A stretch of 64,000 nucleotides of DNA from Elephas maximus indicus (GCF_024166365.1 NC_064819.1:207539293-207603292); one strand, 5' to 3'. Counted from the stretch's first letter, positions 21,900-33,328 are shown. Notes: a model not told the origin generated them from the letters alone. Made by a program: numbers and translations.

Positions 21900-22029
21900 A
21901 GCTTTTACTTAAGTTAAAGATATGTTTACGTTTATGTTTTAAATAAGATAAACTTCTAAATTGAAAACAGGTTTTTATTTGACTGTGTGTCAAATATTTT
22001 ATACACATTTTCATTTACTCTAGCCCACA

Positions 22030-22160
22030 ATGTTTAAACACGGGCATCATTATCTTCCCTGTAGAGACAGCACAGCTAAAAAAAAAAAAAAAAGATTAGA
22101 GAGGTCAAATAACTTGCCAACAGTAATACAGATAGTGAACTGTGGAAGGGGGCTCTAACC
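22030..22160 (-). mobile_element. MIR fragment with internal A-run
   Basis: Antisense MIR: catcattatcttccctgtag, gaggtcaaataacttgccaa, cagtaatacagatagtgaac, ctaacccaggtgtcac. A 15-base A-run at 22079-22093 lies within it. Confidence 0.7.
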
Positions 22161-22214
22161 CAGGTGTCACTAGTTATAAACACCACACTACTTGCTATGG
22201 CAAAGGCCACATCT

Positions 22215-22681
22215 AAAAAGGCAGCTCATGAGCAGGAAAACAGTGGGATGCAGACCTCAAATTCTTGTAAAAAGACTGGACTTAATGGTGTGACTGAGAC
22301 TAGAAGCACCCCGGGGGTCACGGTCCCCGGACCCTCTGTTAGTCCAAGACTGGAACCACTCCCGAAGTCTTCAGACAGGGATTGGACTGGACTATAAGAT
22401 AGAAAATGATACTGGTGAGGAGTGAGCTTTTTGGTTCAAGCTGACATATGAGACTATGTGGGCAGCTTCTGTTTGGAGGCAAGATGAGAAGGCAGAGGGG
22501 GGACCGGAGCTGGTGGAATGGACATGTGGAATACAGGGTGGAGAGGAGGAGTGTGCTGTCTCCTTAGGGGGAGAGCAGCTAGGTGTATACAGCAAGGTGG
22601 GTATAAGTTTTTATATAAGAGACTGACTTGATTTGTAGCTTTCACTTAAAGTGCAATAAGTAAATAAATAAAAAGTCAGCT
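22215..22681 (+). mobile_element. L1 3' UTR, same type as 52041-52762
   Basis: Body about 22227-22669. It shares motifs with the antisense copy at 52041-52762: cagtgggatgcagacctcaa, gactggaaccactcccgaag, then cttgatttgtagctttcact and taaagtgcaataagtaaata. The near-repeat aaaaag-g/t-cagct (22215-22226 and 22670-22681, one mismatch) is a likely target duplication. Confidence 0.78.
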
Positions 22682-22861
22682 TGTGGCTGCTCATGTTTAA
22701 TCCAAACTGATTTCTCCAGGTTTCCGTTTTGGTTTCCAAAGCCACAAAGCCACTCAGCATGATTTAAACTGATGCAGAGGCAGCTACTGTGCTACATTTC
22801 TTGGAAAGATGGTAATGTTTTTCTCCTCTTTTGGTCCCCAGGCCACTCTCAAACCACTTTA

Positions 22862-22930
22862 TTAAAAAAAAAAAAAAAATTGCTGTCAGGTCAATTCCGA
22901 CTCATAATGACCCTGTAGGACACAGCAACA
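22862..22930 (-). mobile_element. AfroSINE 3' fragment
   Basis: A-run 22863-22879, then attgctgtcaggtcaattcc and gactcataatgaccctgtag gacacagc; the rest is missing. Confidence 0.85.
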
Positions 22931-22994
22931 CCAAAAAATGTCTGGAACCATTGTCCCCCCCTTTAGCCATATTATTGCACAAAAGAATACTCTC

Positions 22995-23185
22995 CAATAG
23001 AACTTTCTGTGATGATGAAAACGCTCTGCATCTGCATTGCCCAATGGTCACATGTGGCTACTGAGCACATGAAACGTGGCTAGTGTGACCGATGAACTGA
23101 ATTTGAAACTTAATTTAGTTTAAATTTACATAACCACGTGTGGCCAGTGGCTACCATTATTGGGCAGAGCAGGTCTATAGAGTCA
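22995..23185. mobile_element. hAT-Charlie-type non-autonomous element
   Basis: Reads aatagaactttctgtgatga, tgcccaatggtcacatgtgg, ctactgagcacatgaaacgt, ggctagtgtgaccgatgaac, cacgtgtggccagtggctac. This is a widespread eutherian MER DNA element; I am not sure of its exact name. Confidence 0.7.
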
Positions 23186-23858
23186 TACCTCGCAATTAAG
23201 TACCAAAGACTTTCAAAACCCCAAACTTTAAATAAAAAATCTTCCCCCAGATAAATCTATTGTGGATAGAGTGAATTTTAGCATCTGTTTCACTTTGCCT
23301 GAATGAAATTATTAGTCATGTCTACAAGTAAAGTGCTGGTAGAACGTCAACGAACACTTCCTCATGGGCTGTTGAAGCTCAGCTATTTCTAAGCAAGAAA
23401 ATGCAGAGATTTCATGCCACACAAGTATGACTCTTGCTAGAATGGCTCACAGTGGGTTACTCCATCGGGAAGGGCAACATTGTCCGCAATTGTTGAATCT
23501 TAACTTTAACTTGCCCAGGTTTTTCACCTCTCCCTACCCAAATCTCCCTGGGATCCTTAATAAAAACTGTCACCAGGACTAAGCTGAAGGCTTGGAGACT
23601 CCTATTTCACCTTGAATATTCAACAGTGGTTTCAAGCTTACAAGAAAACAAAAGTAGGCAAAAACCAAACCAAACCAAAACAAAACAGCGAAGTAACAAG
23701 CGAATAAAGTTAAAGTTAGCAGAAAAATACAGATTTTGGGATTGGACTGGTTATTAATAAAGTCTTCTAATTCATGGTAGGTAAGGTTTGGCATTACTTC
23801 AGGGCTAATTTAGTCCTTTGTCCCTCCTTGCCCTGCCTCTGGCCATTCCATCCAGGGA
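23186..23858. other. No recognisable feature
   Basis: About 670 bases of unique-looking sequence. The 71-codon minus frame (23579-23794) is hydrophobic but has no family signature. Confidence 0.4.
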
Positions 23859-24056
23859 ATGTTGCCATCAAGTCAATTCCAACTCCTGGCGACCCCACAT
23901 TTGCAGAGTAGAGCTGCTTCATAAGATTTTCAAGACTGTGACCTTTCAGAAGCAGATCACCAGGTCTGTCTTCCAAGATTCCTCTGGGTAGGTTGAAACC
24001 CTGAATCTATTGCTTAGTAGCCGAGTGCTTAACTACTTGTGCCACCCAGGAACTCC
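23859..24056 (-). mobile_element. AfroSINE variant 2
   Basis: Antisense: gttgccatcaagtcaattcc, gcagagtagagctgcttcat, agaagcagatcaccaggtct, ctctgggtaggttgaaaccc, tgccacccaggaactcc. Confidence 0.92.
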
Positions 24057-24569
24057 ATTTTTTAATTGTGTATTGCCACACTGTCTGCTTTGCTGCTGCC
24101 CAGAGCCTCTTAGGTTCTGGTCCCTGCAGGTGGAAAGCACTTTTCTCTCTGGTTCCCAGAGAGTCCATCTTTGGCTTTAAACGGTAGTGCACAGTTCTTA
24201 CAAGGCCTTACTTCACTCTTTTCAAAGGTTTCCCACCATTCGGGGTCTCTAAAATTTTACCATCATCCCTCTCTCATCATGCCTGGCTTTATACCAGTGG
24301 TTTACCTGAAGCGTACTTAACAGCTCATTGTGAAAACATTGTTCTACTTCTCCCATGTTTGGAATTAGTAGCTGCTGAACAAATATTTTGTGAATGACTC
24401 ATAACCCGGGAACATTTAAGTTACAGAATGAATGATCAAGCCCCTCCCAAAAAGGGAATTGATGTTACCACTACCCACTTCACAGTAGTGTCACAAATAC
24501 CTACATACTTTGAACATCTGTAACAGGGATAAAATTTTTGTGACATTAATCCAGTATCTTTTTTTTTAG
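24057..24569. other. No recognisable feature
   Basis: About 510 bases between two SINEs; nothing recognised apart from a T-run at its right end. Confidence 0.4.
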
Positions 24570-24763
24570 TTGCCATTGAGTCAGTTCCTACTCATGGCGA
24601 CTCCATGTGTGCAGAGAACTGCTCTATAGGGTTTTCAATGTGGTGACCTTTTAGAAGCAAATCACCAGGTCTGTCTTCGGAGGCACCCGTGGATGGGTTT
24701 CAACAGCCACCCCTTCAGCTAGTAGTCTAGCGCTTAACCATTTCCACCACCAAGGAACTCCAT
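24570..24763 (-). mobile_element. AfroSINE variant 2
   Basis: Antisense: gttgccattgagtcagttcc, gcagagaactgctctatagg, agaagcaaatcaccaggtct, ggatgggtttcaacagccac, ccaccaaggaactcc. The flanks cagtat plus T-runs (24552 and 24768 regions) suggest a target duplication. Confidence 0.92.
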
Positions 24764-24902
24764 AAGTCAGTATTTTTTGTCCCTGGTAATTCCTTTTCCC
24801 TAACTACCCTGTAGGTTACTATTCATTGGGCCAATGTACATGATTCTGAAAGCATGAGAACCATTGTTGTACTTTGTTTAAATATGGATCCTAAAAGATT
24901 AT

Positions 24903-25246
24903 TGTTGTTGTTAACTACCATTGAGTCGGCTCCCGACTCATGGCAACTTCCTGAACAATTAAACAAAATGCTGCCTGGTCCTACACCATTCCCAGATTGG
25001 TTGCAGATCGAAGCATTGTGATCGATGGGTATTTTAATGGCTGATTTTCACAAGTAGATGGCCAGGCCTTTCTTACTAGTTCATCTTAGTCTGGAAGCTC
25101 CATTGAGGTCTCTTCAGCATCATAACAACATACAAGCTTCCACTAACAGATGCGTGACGGCTGTGCATGAGCTGCACTGGCCTGGAATCGAATCTGGGTT
25201 TCCTATATGGACAGTTAGAACCCTACCACTGAACCATCAATGACCC
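24903..25246 (-). mobile_element. tRNA-Gly-headed AfroSINE with 13-bp target duplication
   Basis: Complete antisense copy from the tail (tgttgttgttaactaccatt) through the RTE-like 3' part and the middle (tcttagtctggaagctccat, cagcatcataacaacataca) to the tRNA head (accactgaaccatcaatg). Flanked by a perfect cctaaaagattat (24890-24902 and 25247-25259). Confidence 0.96.
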
Positions 25247-25259
25247 CCTAAAAGATTAT

Positions 25260-26014
25260 GGTTAGACAAAAGACTGGAAATAAACATTTCTGTTTTGCAA
25301 AAGCCAAGCTTTGCTGAGAGAAAAGTTTCAAAACAAATGTGTGCGGTCTGATGAGCTAGATATTGGAGGACCAGGCAGGGGGTAGAACACAGAGATGGCA
25401 GTTCCTTGTCTGTAGAAGGGACTACTTTACCACAGACTCCTCTACAGCCTTTCTAAGCTGCAGGAAGGAGCTGAAAGAGAGGGAGGGAGGACTGGGGCCA
25501 GATCTCAGAACAGTAGTCAGAAAAAATGTGGGGGAATCTTCAAACACTGGATGCGCATCACACAGTATAGTCAGGAAAACAGCTAGCTTCCCACAGATTT
25601 CCAGCAACCTTGAGCTGAGTGAATGATCCTGGGGCAGCCCTCCATGGTCACACACACTGTAGCACAGTACTGAGATGGCAGGAAGGAGTAAGGGTGCGGG
25701 GAGGAAGAAGGGAGGCTCCAGGTGCCAAGAGGCCCATCTGACTGGCTGAGGCCTGGGGTTGGGGTGCAGAGTCCACAGACACATGGAGACTGTGAGCAGG
25801 CCCTGGGCTGCAGGGGCCACCAGCACAATATCCAAGGGCACATGCAACAATCACCCCTCTGTGGATGGCAGAGCCCATTTGCCAGGCTCTCAGTAGAAGC
25901 AGGGAGTCTGCAGAGGGCAGTGTGGGGGCCAAAGACCCTCCCCCTCCACCCAGCACACACTTATCCTCTAGTCCAGGACAAGAGAAGAGGGAGGGGGAAC
26001 TCTTAAGAGGAGAA
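25260..26014. other. GC-richer unique stretch, no gene recognised
   Basis: About 750 bases visibly richer in G and C than the surroundings. Open frames of 87-142 codons overlap on both strands (for example 25422-25850 minus and 25722-26006 plus) because stops are rare at this composition. None has a domain or repeats a known family. Confidence 0.4.
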
Positions 26015-26215
26015 AACCAAACCAAACCTGTCGCTGGCAATTCTAACTCCTAGCAACCCTATAGGACAGAGTAGAACTGCCCCATAGGGTTTCCAAGTCT
26101 GTAATCCTTGCGGAAGCTGACCACCACATCTCTCTCCAACAGAGCAGCTGGTGGGTTCGAACCCTGACCTCTTGGTTAGCAGCCAAGTGCTTAACCACTA
26201 CGCCGCCAAGCCTCC
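26015..26215 (-). mobile_element. AfroSINE, long form
   Basis: Antisense: accaaaccaaacctgtcgct, ggacagagtagaactgcccc, then the long-form insert cggaagctgaccaccacatc, gcagctggtgggttcgaacc and tacgccgccaagcctcc. Well preserved. Confidence 0.95.
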
Positions 26216-26904
26216 TTGTTAGAAAAGAAACTGCCCTGAAAGTGCGTTTGAACTTTGAATTGATGGGATACTTACCCAAAGAACCTTCCTAGCTTGGAGA
26301 GAATAAAAATTGACAAGAAAACAGCTCCCACACTGCCATCAGTGGGAACAGGGGCTCCAGACAAGATGAAATCAGTGAAGGAAAATAAGGGAAGATATAT
26401 TTCTTTATTTATGCACATCTAATTCATAGGATGTGAATTTCGACCTCACTTCAAATATGTAAGATATTTTTCCATGAAGGTTAAGAGGGGAAAAAAAAAA
26501 AGCTTCACATTCCCCAAATTAGAAGCAATGATTACCAGACTGCATTTTAAATCTAGAAGACTCCCTCATTCAATATACGCTGGGTTCCTACTATGTGTCA
26601 GGCAGTGGGCAAGCTCTGTTTAAGGCCAGGTTAAAACTGTAATGTTCACTTAGAACACTGAGAGTAAACTAACCTCAGTGCTAGTTCAAAAGATACTGTC
26701 TGCATTAGTTATGATGTTCAAAAACAGATGTTCTCAGTCTGCTTCTGATAAGACCCCAGGCCAGCTTATGCATATGCCTATTAGTTGCAATTTAATATTT
26801 ACAGTTAGCTCCTCCACCCCCAACTCTTTCTCAAAACCTATTCATGGATGTCTAACGTAGCACTTTAGTCCTCAGTGTTAAGCAGTATCTCCATATATGA
26901 CATT
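26216..26904. other. Mostly unique, one L2-like patch
   Basis: A patch at 26572-26640 (ttcctactatgtgtcaggca) looks like antisense L2. An A-run lies at 26491-26501. Otherwise nothing recognised. Confidence 0.4.
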
Positions 26905-27069
26905 ATAGTGGCATAGTGTTTAAGTGCTATGGCTGCTAACCAAAAGGTCAGCAGTTCAAATTCACCAGGCGCTCCTTGGAAACTCTACGGGGCTGTTCTA
27001 CTCTGTCTTTTAGGGTTGTTATTAGTTGGAATCAACTTGACAGCAACAGGTTTGGTTTGGTTTGGTTTT
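26905..27069 (+). mobile_element. AfroSINE, short form
   Basis: Sense: gtggcatagtgtttaagtgc, ggctgctaaccaaaaggtca, gcgctccttggaaactctac, gttggaatcaacttgacagc, ending in a (GGTTT)n tail. Confidence 0.93.
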
Positions 27070-27184
27070 ATTCCTAAAATCATGATATATTGCCATGAAT
27101 GATAACTTAGATTTATTATATAAGTTATAGTTTATACTGTGAGTCATGCTATTTCCTCTAGTCTGAATAGTTGATAGGGCATTG

Positions 27185-27587
27185 TTATGGATTGAATTGT
27201 GTCTCCAAAAATATATATTGAATTCCTGGCCTTCATACCTGTGGATGTGATCCTATTTGGAAATAGTGTTTTTCTTTTTGTTATGTTAATAAGGTCATAT
27301 TAGTGTACAGTGGATCCTAAACTAATCACACCTGAGTTATAAAAAGACCAGAATAGAGGCAGGCGCACACAAACACACTGGAGAAAGTACGATCATCCAC
27401 AAACCAAGAACACCAAACAACACCCGAGGCTACCGATGCCCAGGGCTACCAACAAGGAAGAAATTGACACAGTTGAGACCCTGATTTGGACTTTTAGCCT
27501 CCAGAACTGTGAGAAAATAAATTTCCATTCTTTAATGCCGCCCCCTTTCAGTATGTGTGTTATAGCAGCACTAGGTAACTAAGACAG
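27185..27587 (+). mobile_element. ERVL/MaLR-like LTR
   Basis: Starts tatggattgaattgtgtctc and includes tgtggatgtgatcctatttg, gttatgttaataaggtcata, gagttataaaaagaccagaa and agcctccagaactgtgagaa. It has an AAATAAATTT poly(A) region and ends tagcagcactaggtaactaa. Same group as 36462-36874 and 54752-55321. Confidence 0.8.
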
Positions 27588-27589
27588 GC

Positions 27590-27670
27590 ATTAATTATAC
27601 CCATTCTGCAGATGAGGAAATAGAGGCTTCTCTGTTCAACACTCTATCCAAACCAGGACTAACCCAGATA
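27590..27670 (-). mobile_element. MIR core fragment
   Basis: Antisense MIR core: tatacccattctgcagatga, ggaaatagaggcttc, then aaaccaggactaaccc. Confidence 0.6.
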
Positions 27671-27830
27671 TTCTCTCGTACCTACACCACATCTCATCTA
27701 GTTACCCGCCACTGACTCCTGCCATTCCTGGGATAACTGATTCAATTCTTGTCACTTATTCACAGTCTCCGTCTGCTTTAAAACCTCATTCCAGATCCAC
27801 CTTTTCTACATAGGCTTTTCCTGAGCAGCC

Positions 27831-27899
27831 CTGCCTACACAGACCTTGCCTTTCTGCCTACACAGACCTTGCCTTTCTGCCTACACAGACCTTGCCTTC
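27831..27899. repeat. Tandem repeat, three units of 23 bp
   Basis: The unit ctgcctacacagaccttgcc + ttt begins at 27831, 27854 and 27877. The copies are identical except at the final base or two, so this is a recent small expansion. Confidence 0.97.
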
Positions 27900-28098
27900 C
27901 TCTGGACAGCCTACCTTTTTGACGTCATTTGGTAATCCATCACATTCACCCTTGAAACAATTCTTATATTGCTATTCACCTTCCCATGTGATCTGCCTTG
28001 TTACCCCCAACTAGGCAGAGCGTCTCAAAGATTTTTTCCTATCCCACCTCCCCATACTATCCAGAGTATTTAGCACAGCAAACAAATAAATAAATGAC

Positions 28099-28288
28099 AA
28101 AAAACCCATTGCCATCCAGTTGATGCTGACTCATGGTGACCCCCTGTGTGTCAGAGTAGAACTATGCTCCATAGGGTGTTCAATGGCTGTGACCTTTTAG
28201 AAGTAGATCAATCGGCAGGACTTTCTTCCGCAGAGCTGCTAGGTGGATTTGAACAGCCAACCTTTCCTTTAGTAGCCAAGTACAAACA
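28099..28288 (-). mobile_element. AfroSINE variant 2, head truncated
   Basis: Antisense: cattgccatccagttgatgc, gtgtcagagtagaactatgc, agaagtagatcaatcggcag, gctaggtggatttgaacagc, agtagccaagtac. The head is lost after that. Confidence 0.9.
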
Positions 28289-28603
28289 ATTTGCTTGGCA
28301 CACCACAGGTTCTCATATATTTCCACATTTGTTGACTGATTTAAATTGTTCATTTCTTCTCTGACAAAAGAAAATGGGCCCTATGAGATCCCTAGAACAC
28401 TGCGGCAAGGGGAGAACTCCAAAATGCAGGCAGCTATGCTGAGAGGGATGTGTCCTGCTACATAATTCTCCTTATGACCATCTTTGCCAAAGCCTTAGCA
28501 ATTAATTTACTATTCAGTCCAGCCCAGTGAAGATTGTGTAATTTCATTCTTCCAACCAAGAATGCTGTTCTTTTTATTTAATGACCAAAACATACTTGAG
28601 TTA
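28289..28603. other. No recognisable feature
   Basis: About 315 unique bases between two SINEs. Confidence 0.4.
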
Positions 28604-28902
28604 TCGTGTGCCGTCAAGTCGATTCCAACTCATAGCAACTGTATAGGATAGAGTAGAACTGCCCCATAGGGTTTCCTAGTTTGTAATCTTCATGGGAATA
28701 AATCATCAGGTCTTTCTCCTGTGGAGCAGCTCATTGCTGTCGAGTCAGTTCCAACTTATAACAACCTACAGGACAGAGTAGAGCTGCCCCATAGAGTTTC
28801 CAAGGAGCACCTGGTGGATTTGTACTGCCGACCTTTTGGTTAGCAGCTGTAGCACTTAACCACTATGCCACCAGGGTTCCCATTGTGCGATTAGGGCTCC
28901 TT
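28604..28902 (-). mobile_element. AfroSINE, long form, interrupted and internally deleted
   Basis: The tail half (gtgccgtcaagtcgattcca, gatagagtagaactgcccca, aatcatcaggtctttctcct) occupies 28604-28730. The head's last bases (cattgtgcgattagggctcc) return at 28881-28902 after a second SINE. The middle of the head is missing. Confidence 0.8.
28731..28880 (-). mobile_element. AfroSINE nested in a same-strand AfroSINE
   Basis: Antisense: attgctgtcgagtcagttcc, ggacagagtagagctgcccc, tccaaggagcacctggtgg, cactatgccaccagggttcc. It lacks an A-rich tail at its left edge, so it joined the older SINE with loss of sequence at the junction. Confidence 0.92.
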
Positions 28903-30113
28903 AAAAATATTATAGTAATGGCTTTATATACAGAGCAATGCACTCCCAGGCTAACGCCTTGCACAGAATTCTCAAGTATAATTGGGCTGTCTAACCTCGT
29001 GACACACAGCCAAGGAGCTACAAAGTGCCTGCTTTATTTCCTTTTCTTAAAAAGTACATTCAATTTACTCCGGACTTTCCCGTCTGTCAGTGCAGCTTGA
29101 GGTTACTTCCTGCCCTGTCAGCTGACCGTGAGTCACATAGAAGCTCGTTAGGGAGGCAGCTTCTGCCTTTAAGGCAAGCAGGGAGAGAGAAGCCAAAGAA
29201 GGAGAAAGGGAGCTGTCAGACCTCCCTCTTGTTTATTTAAAACCCCGCAGTTATAAACTTTGCTCTCCACCCTTGGCCTTTTTGATGATGCTTTCCAAGA
29301 CAGGAAAACCAGTTTCCCAAATTCCAGAACGAAAATGACACTTGAAAAACTCCATCTTTGTAGTGAATGAATCATTTCTCTGGGCAATCCCTTCTCCTGA
29401 GGGGGTCCTTCCTTTGAGCCACAATTCGGGGATGTCTTCAGTGAGGCAAATGGTAATGACAGAAATGTAAGTTCTGGGATTCAAAATGATGCAAGTACAG
29501 CTTCTAAAGAATTTCAAAATCACAGGAAAGGAGCTACAAGGGTAGACAGGGTGAGTTGGAAATACAAATAAGGAAATTTCCTAGATTGGGGAAGTCATTG
29601 GAGCAAAAACATGGGGAAGTTGGGGGCTTAAGAACAAGCAACCAATAGGAAGTTAGAGGAGCCTAGAGACCACTTCTGCCTTCTTCTGCAAATATTTTGC
29701 CAATTATTTAACTGCTCGGAGGTTTCAAGCCCTTCTTACCAAACAAAGATAAGGGAACTGTAACACTAACCTACCTTCATCTAATGTATTTGGGAAGTGC
29801 CAACAAAAATGTTATTGTGATTGCACTCTGCAAAAATAAGTAAAATTTTTTAAATGCGTTTTTCCAAACTAAGTCAATGACATGGGCAATTCAGATATAC
29901 TGTCATCACCTCTGATTTATCCAGAAATATGGCTTATTAGCATTACATATGGCTTGTGAGCAGTACCAGGATAATGTCTCATTTTGTTCTTTCTTCCATG
30001 AATTGTTGGCATGAAAAGGATTTGGAAAAGAAAAAAAAAATTGGGTAAATTAGGGGAGGGGTGGAGATAAGGAAGTATGGCCTCATTCACAGACCCTAAC
30101 AGGAAGTATGGGG
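28903..30113. other. Unique stretch, no gene recognised
   Basis: About 1.2 kb without a recognisable repeat. The frames (64-90 codons) show no domain. An AP-1-like tgagtcacat occurs near 29129, but one short match carries little weight. Confidence 0.4.
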
Positions 30114-30408
30114 GCAGAGCTGTTTCAATCATAGAATTCTTGCCTTCTATGCAGGAGACCCAGATTGGATTCCTGGCCAGTGCACCTCATGTGCAGCCAC
30201 CAACTGTCTGCCAGTGGAGGCTTGCGTGTTGCTTTGATGCTGAACAGGTTTCAACAGAACATCCAGACTAAGGCTAGGAAGAAAGTCCTGGCAATCTACT
30301 TCCAAAAAGCCAATGAAAGCCCTATGGATCACAATGGTCGGATCCCATTGTGCATGGGGTCACCATGAGTCAGGGCCTACTCTAAGGCAGCTAAAACAAC
30401 AATAAAAA
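30114..30408 (+). mobile_element. tRNA-Gly-headed AfroSINE
   Basis: The head is diverged (gcagagctgtttcaatcata) but the B box is visible (gattggattcc). The middle is well kept: ggcttgcgtgttgctttgat, gctgaacaggtttcaacaga. The 3' part is gggtcaccatgagtcagggc and a CAACAATAAAAA tail. Confidence 0.93.
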
Positions 30409-30410
30409 GT

Positions 30411-30769
30411 ATAAGGGGTGGGGGTAAGGTGGGAGACTGGTCAGCTTACGTTCTTTGAGACTTCAAGAAGGACGGGTCACTGATGCTGGCAGAGTGAAGC
30501 TTAGGAACGATCTATTTAGTCTCTCACATTAGAATGCTTCATCAGCATTCTACTTATTTCAGTATCACTAATGATTTAATTACCTATAGCCAACCTAAAC
30601 AAAATACCCTCTACCCCGACTATGGACATATGTGTATTATCAAAGGTGGCAAGCTTACATTCCACTAGCTGGACCACACTTCAGCATATATGGTTGGGTA
30701 TTGATTTCAGAAAAAAATATGTATCAGGCTTTTCATCAAAGAAAATTGGGATAGTGTCCATCAAAGGAA
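30411..30769. other. No recognisable feature
   Basis: About 360 unique bases. Confidence 0.4.
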
Positions 30770-31262
30770 TAGGCTGTAAGTAACAGAGGACCAAATTAAC
30801 AGTGGTTTTTAGAAAATGGAAGTTTAATTTTCTCATATAAAAGTCTGAAGTTATGAGCTTGGGGCTGGTGTGGCAGTTCTACTTCCCAAAATTGTTAGGG
30901 CCTGAGACTCCTTCCAGTTTTCTCTTCTGCTGTCCCCAAACTATGGTCCTAATGTTCACAGTCTAAGAGGGAGCCCCTACCATCAAACACACATTACAAG
31001 TTATAAGAGAAAGAACAGAGGAAGAAAAAGGGGCTAAGCTTCCATGCCGTTGGTCTGTTGAGGAATGTTCCCAGAACCTATCACATGGCACTATATTCTA
31101 TTAGTCAGAAGGTCATCACTTGGGCACACCTTGCTGCAAGATAGGCTAGGGAATGCAATGTATTTTCTGTATAGCCACAGGCCCAGCCAAAATCCATCAC
31201 TGAGGAAGGAGGAAAGTCAAATATTGGAGGATAATTTGCTATCTCAGCCACAGAACCAAAGA
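30770..31262. mobile_element. Unclassified old interspersed repeat
   Basis: The style (gtaacagaggaccaaattaa, gcttggggctggtgtggcag, gggcacaccttgctgcaaga, taggctagggaatgcaatgt) matches an old eutherian interspersed repeat that I cannot name. The borders are guesses. Confidence 0.35.
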
Positions 31263-32534
31263 GCATGAAATATCAGTTAAACTAGCTCAACACACTTCCA
31301 CTTAATGTGCTAATAAAGTCATCAGAATCTGGATAAAAATTTGGTCAAAAACAGGAAAATAATTCATACTCACTATATTAACTTATTGGTTATTTGAGGA
31401 TTCTGGACAGGACATAGACACCCAGTAGCTCTATAATACCATGTGTATATCTAACCAGTTGCCTCTTTATCCCAACTTTCCTGGATTGGTGATACAATAG
31501 GTTTATGTTGGGAGAAATAAATGTAGCCATTAACATTTTACATCAGCACCTTTAAGCCCCAAGTAGAAAGAGGGACGTGCAGGTCAGTGTTTCATTCATA
31601 CAGCATTCATTGAGGTTGTTCCTGGCATTTGGTTGTGGAGAAATTCTGATCTGCACTTATCTGTATGTCTATGCATTTTGCTTAAATAAAAGATTTCAGT
31701 TTTCACTGTTCTTTCCCACAAGGTCTAGTAACGTACGGGCACTCCTGAAACGTTAATTTAATAAAAGTCCAAAAATCTCAGTAAGATAAAATGGGGATCT
31801 TACACTATTGAATTAAATTGGAAAGTTCAAAAATTCATTTAGGAGAAGCTTTACCAATTATTTAGAAGGAATTACTCTAAGATTATCCCCTGGGTTTTAT
31901 TTAAGAAGACCCGAAGATATTTGTCATAGAGTTTGGGCATCTTAGTAGTTTCTGAATTACACATGGAAACATGGTGGTCATCCTGTGGGACTGAATGGAT
32001 CCTTGGCAGAAAGGAAATGAATAACAACATCTTTAACCAAACTTGAACTGGAATCTTAAGGAAATAGCTTGGAAATGTTTCAGTTAAAATGAGATCACCT
32101 TTCTAGAACGACATATTATATAGACATTTTTGTTTGCCCGTAGGTACTTAAATATGAGCTTAGAAAACTAGCTCCAGATACTAAACTCCCAAACCAGGCC
32201 CCCCCAAAAATAAAAAACTAAAATTTCCGTCCTGACTCAAAGGCAGAATTCCAATACCTGAGTCACCTATGGCACCCTGGGTTTTCCTGGAAGGATCCCC
32301 AGCCAAGGATGGGGCAGGTTTAACCATGTCCTCTTATGAAACTTACTGATCACATAACCACGAGGACTATGGCTCAAAAGTTGTGGGTTGAGCAAGTGTC
32401 AGCCCTAGTACAGTGTCCTGCATTTGGTACAGAGAACTCTAATCTCTCCAAACTAAGTTCAAAGGAATTAGGGTGCCCATGTCAAAAATCACAAGCAGTA
32501 GTGCAGCCAGAACCAGGCCCTTAAAATTTTAAAA
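31263..32534. other. Unique stretch, no gene recognised
   Basis: About 1.27 kb, AT-rich, with no repeat or exon pattern recognised. Confidence 0.4.
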
Positions 32535-32749
32535 ATACGTTAACTGTTGACCTAGCAATTAAACACCTGGAATTTAGTCTACAGATAAACCCTGAAACAT
32601 GCAGAAAAATATACAAACAATGGCATTCATTGTAGTTTTGGAAAAAGCCTATAATGCCTATCCATAAGAGGGTCATATAAAGTGTGGTATCCAAACATGG
32701 AGTACGCTATAGCCTTAAAAAGGAGGTGAGGCAATCCCTGTATCAAAGT

Positions 32750-32762
32750 GGGGGGGGGGGGG
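32750..32762. repeat. G homopolymer
   Basis: A run of 13 G inside the L1 fragment. Confidence 0.95.
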
Positions 32763-32820
32763 CGTCACAATATGACCCCTTTAAAATTATCCTTATGTGT
32801 ATATGTGTGTTGGAGGGGGT

Positions 32821-33328
32821 GTCTTAGTCACGGTTCTCTAGAGCAACAGAACCAGAGAAATATATGCATATGTATATGTAGAGAGAAATTTACTTTAAGG
32901 GATTCATTCACAAAATTGTGGGAGCTGGCAAGTTGAAAATCTGTAGGTCAGGAGACAGGCTGGAGACTCCTGCTGACTCATGGGATTGTGGGGGGCTGGC
33001 AAGTCTAAAACTTGTAGGTCAGGCAGCAAGCTAGAGACTTCTGCAGATTGGCATCCCAAGACCCACAGGTCAGGCAACGGGAAGAGTGCACAGTGGAGAG
33101 AGAGAGAGAGAGAGAGCGAGCGAGTTCTGCCAAAATATCTGTTTATAGTCTGAAGGCAGAATGCACCCTAAAGAAACTCCTCTTTGAAGTGATCAATTGG
33201 TTACATTACATTCAATTATGTTATAGAAGTGATTAGATTACATTATGGAACAGCAACTAGTCTACTGTTTGGCCAAACCACTGGGAACCATAACCTAGCC
33301 AGGTTAACACATAAAATTAACCATCATG
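32821..33328 (-). mobile_element. ERVL-like LTR, antisense
   Basis: Starts gtcttagtcacggttctcta gagcaacagaacc and ends ccactgggaaccataaccta then gccaggttaacacat. Read on the minus strand it runs from tgttaacctggctaggttat to gttgctctagagaaccgtga. It contains a GA repeat at 33096-33124. Confidence 0.72.
33096..33124. repeat. (GA)n microsatellite
   Basis: About 10 GA units followed by gcgagcgag. It lies inside the LTR and creates the repetitive part of a 62-codon chance frame. Confidence 0.95.

Noticed and set aside
25422-26053. Frames of 125-142 codons on the minus strand and 62-94 on the plus
   Set aside because: They shadow each other in a GC-rich stretch; proline/serine-rich composition without family motifs.
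29120-29140. AP-1-like site as a regulatory feature
   Set aside because: A single short motif without supporting context.
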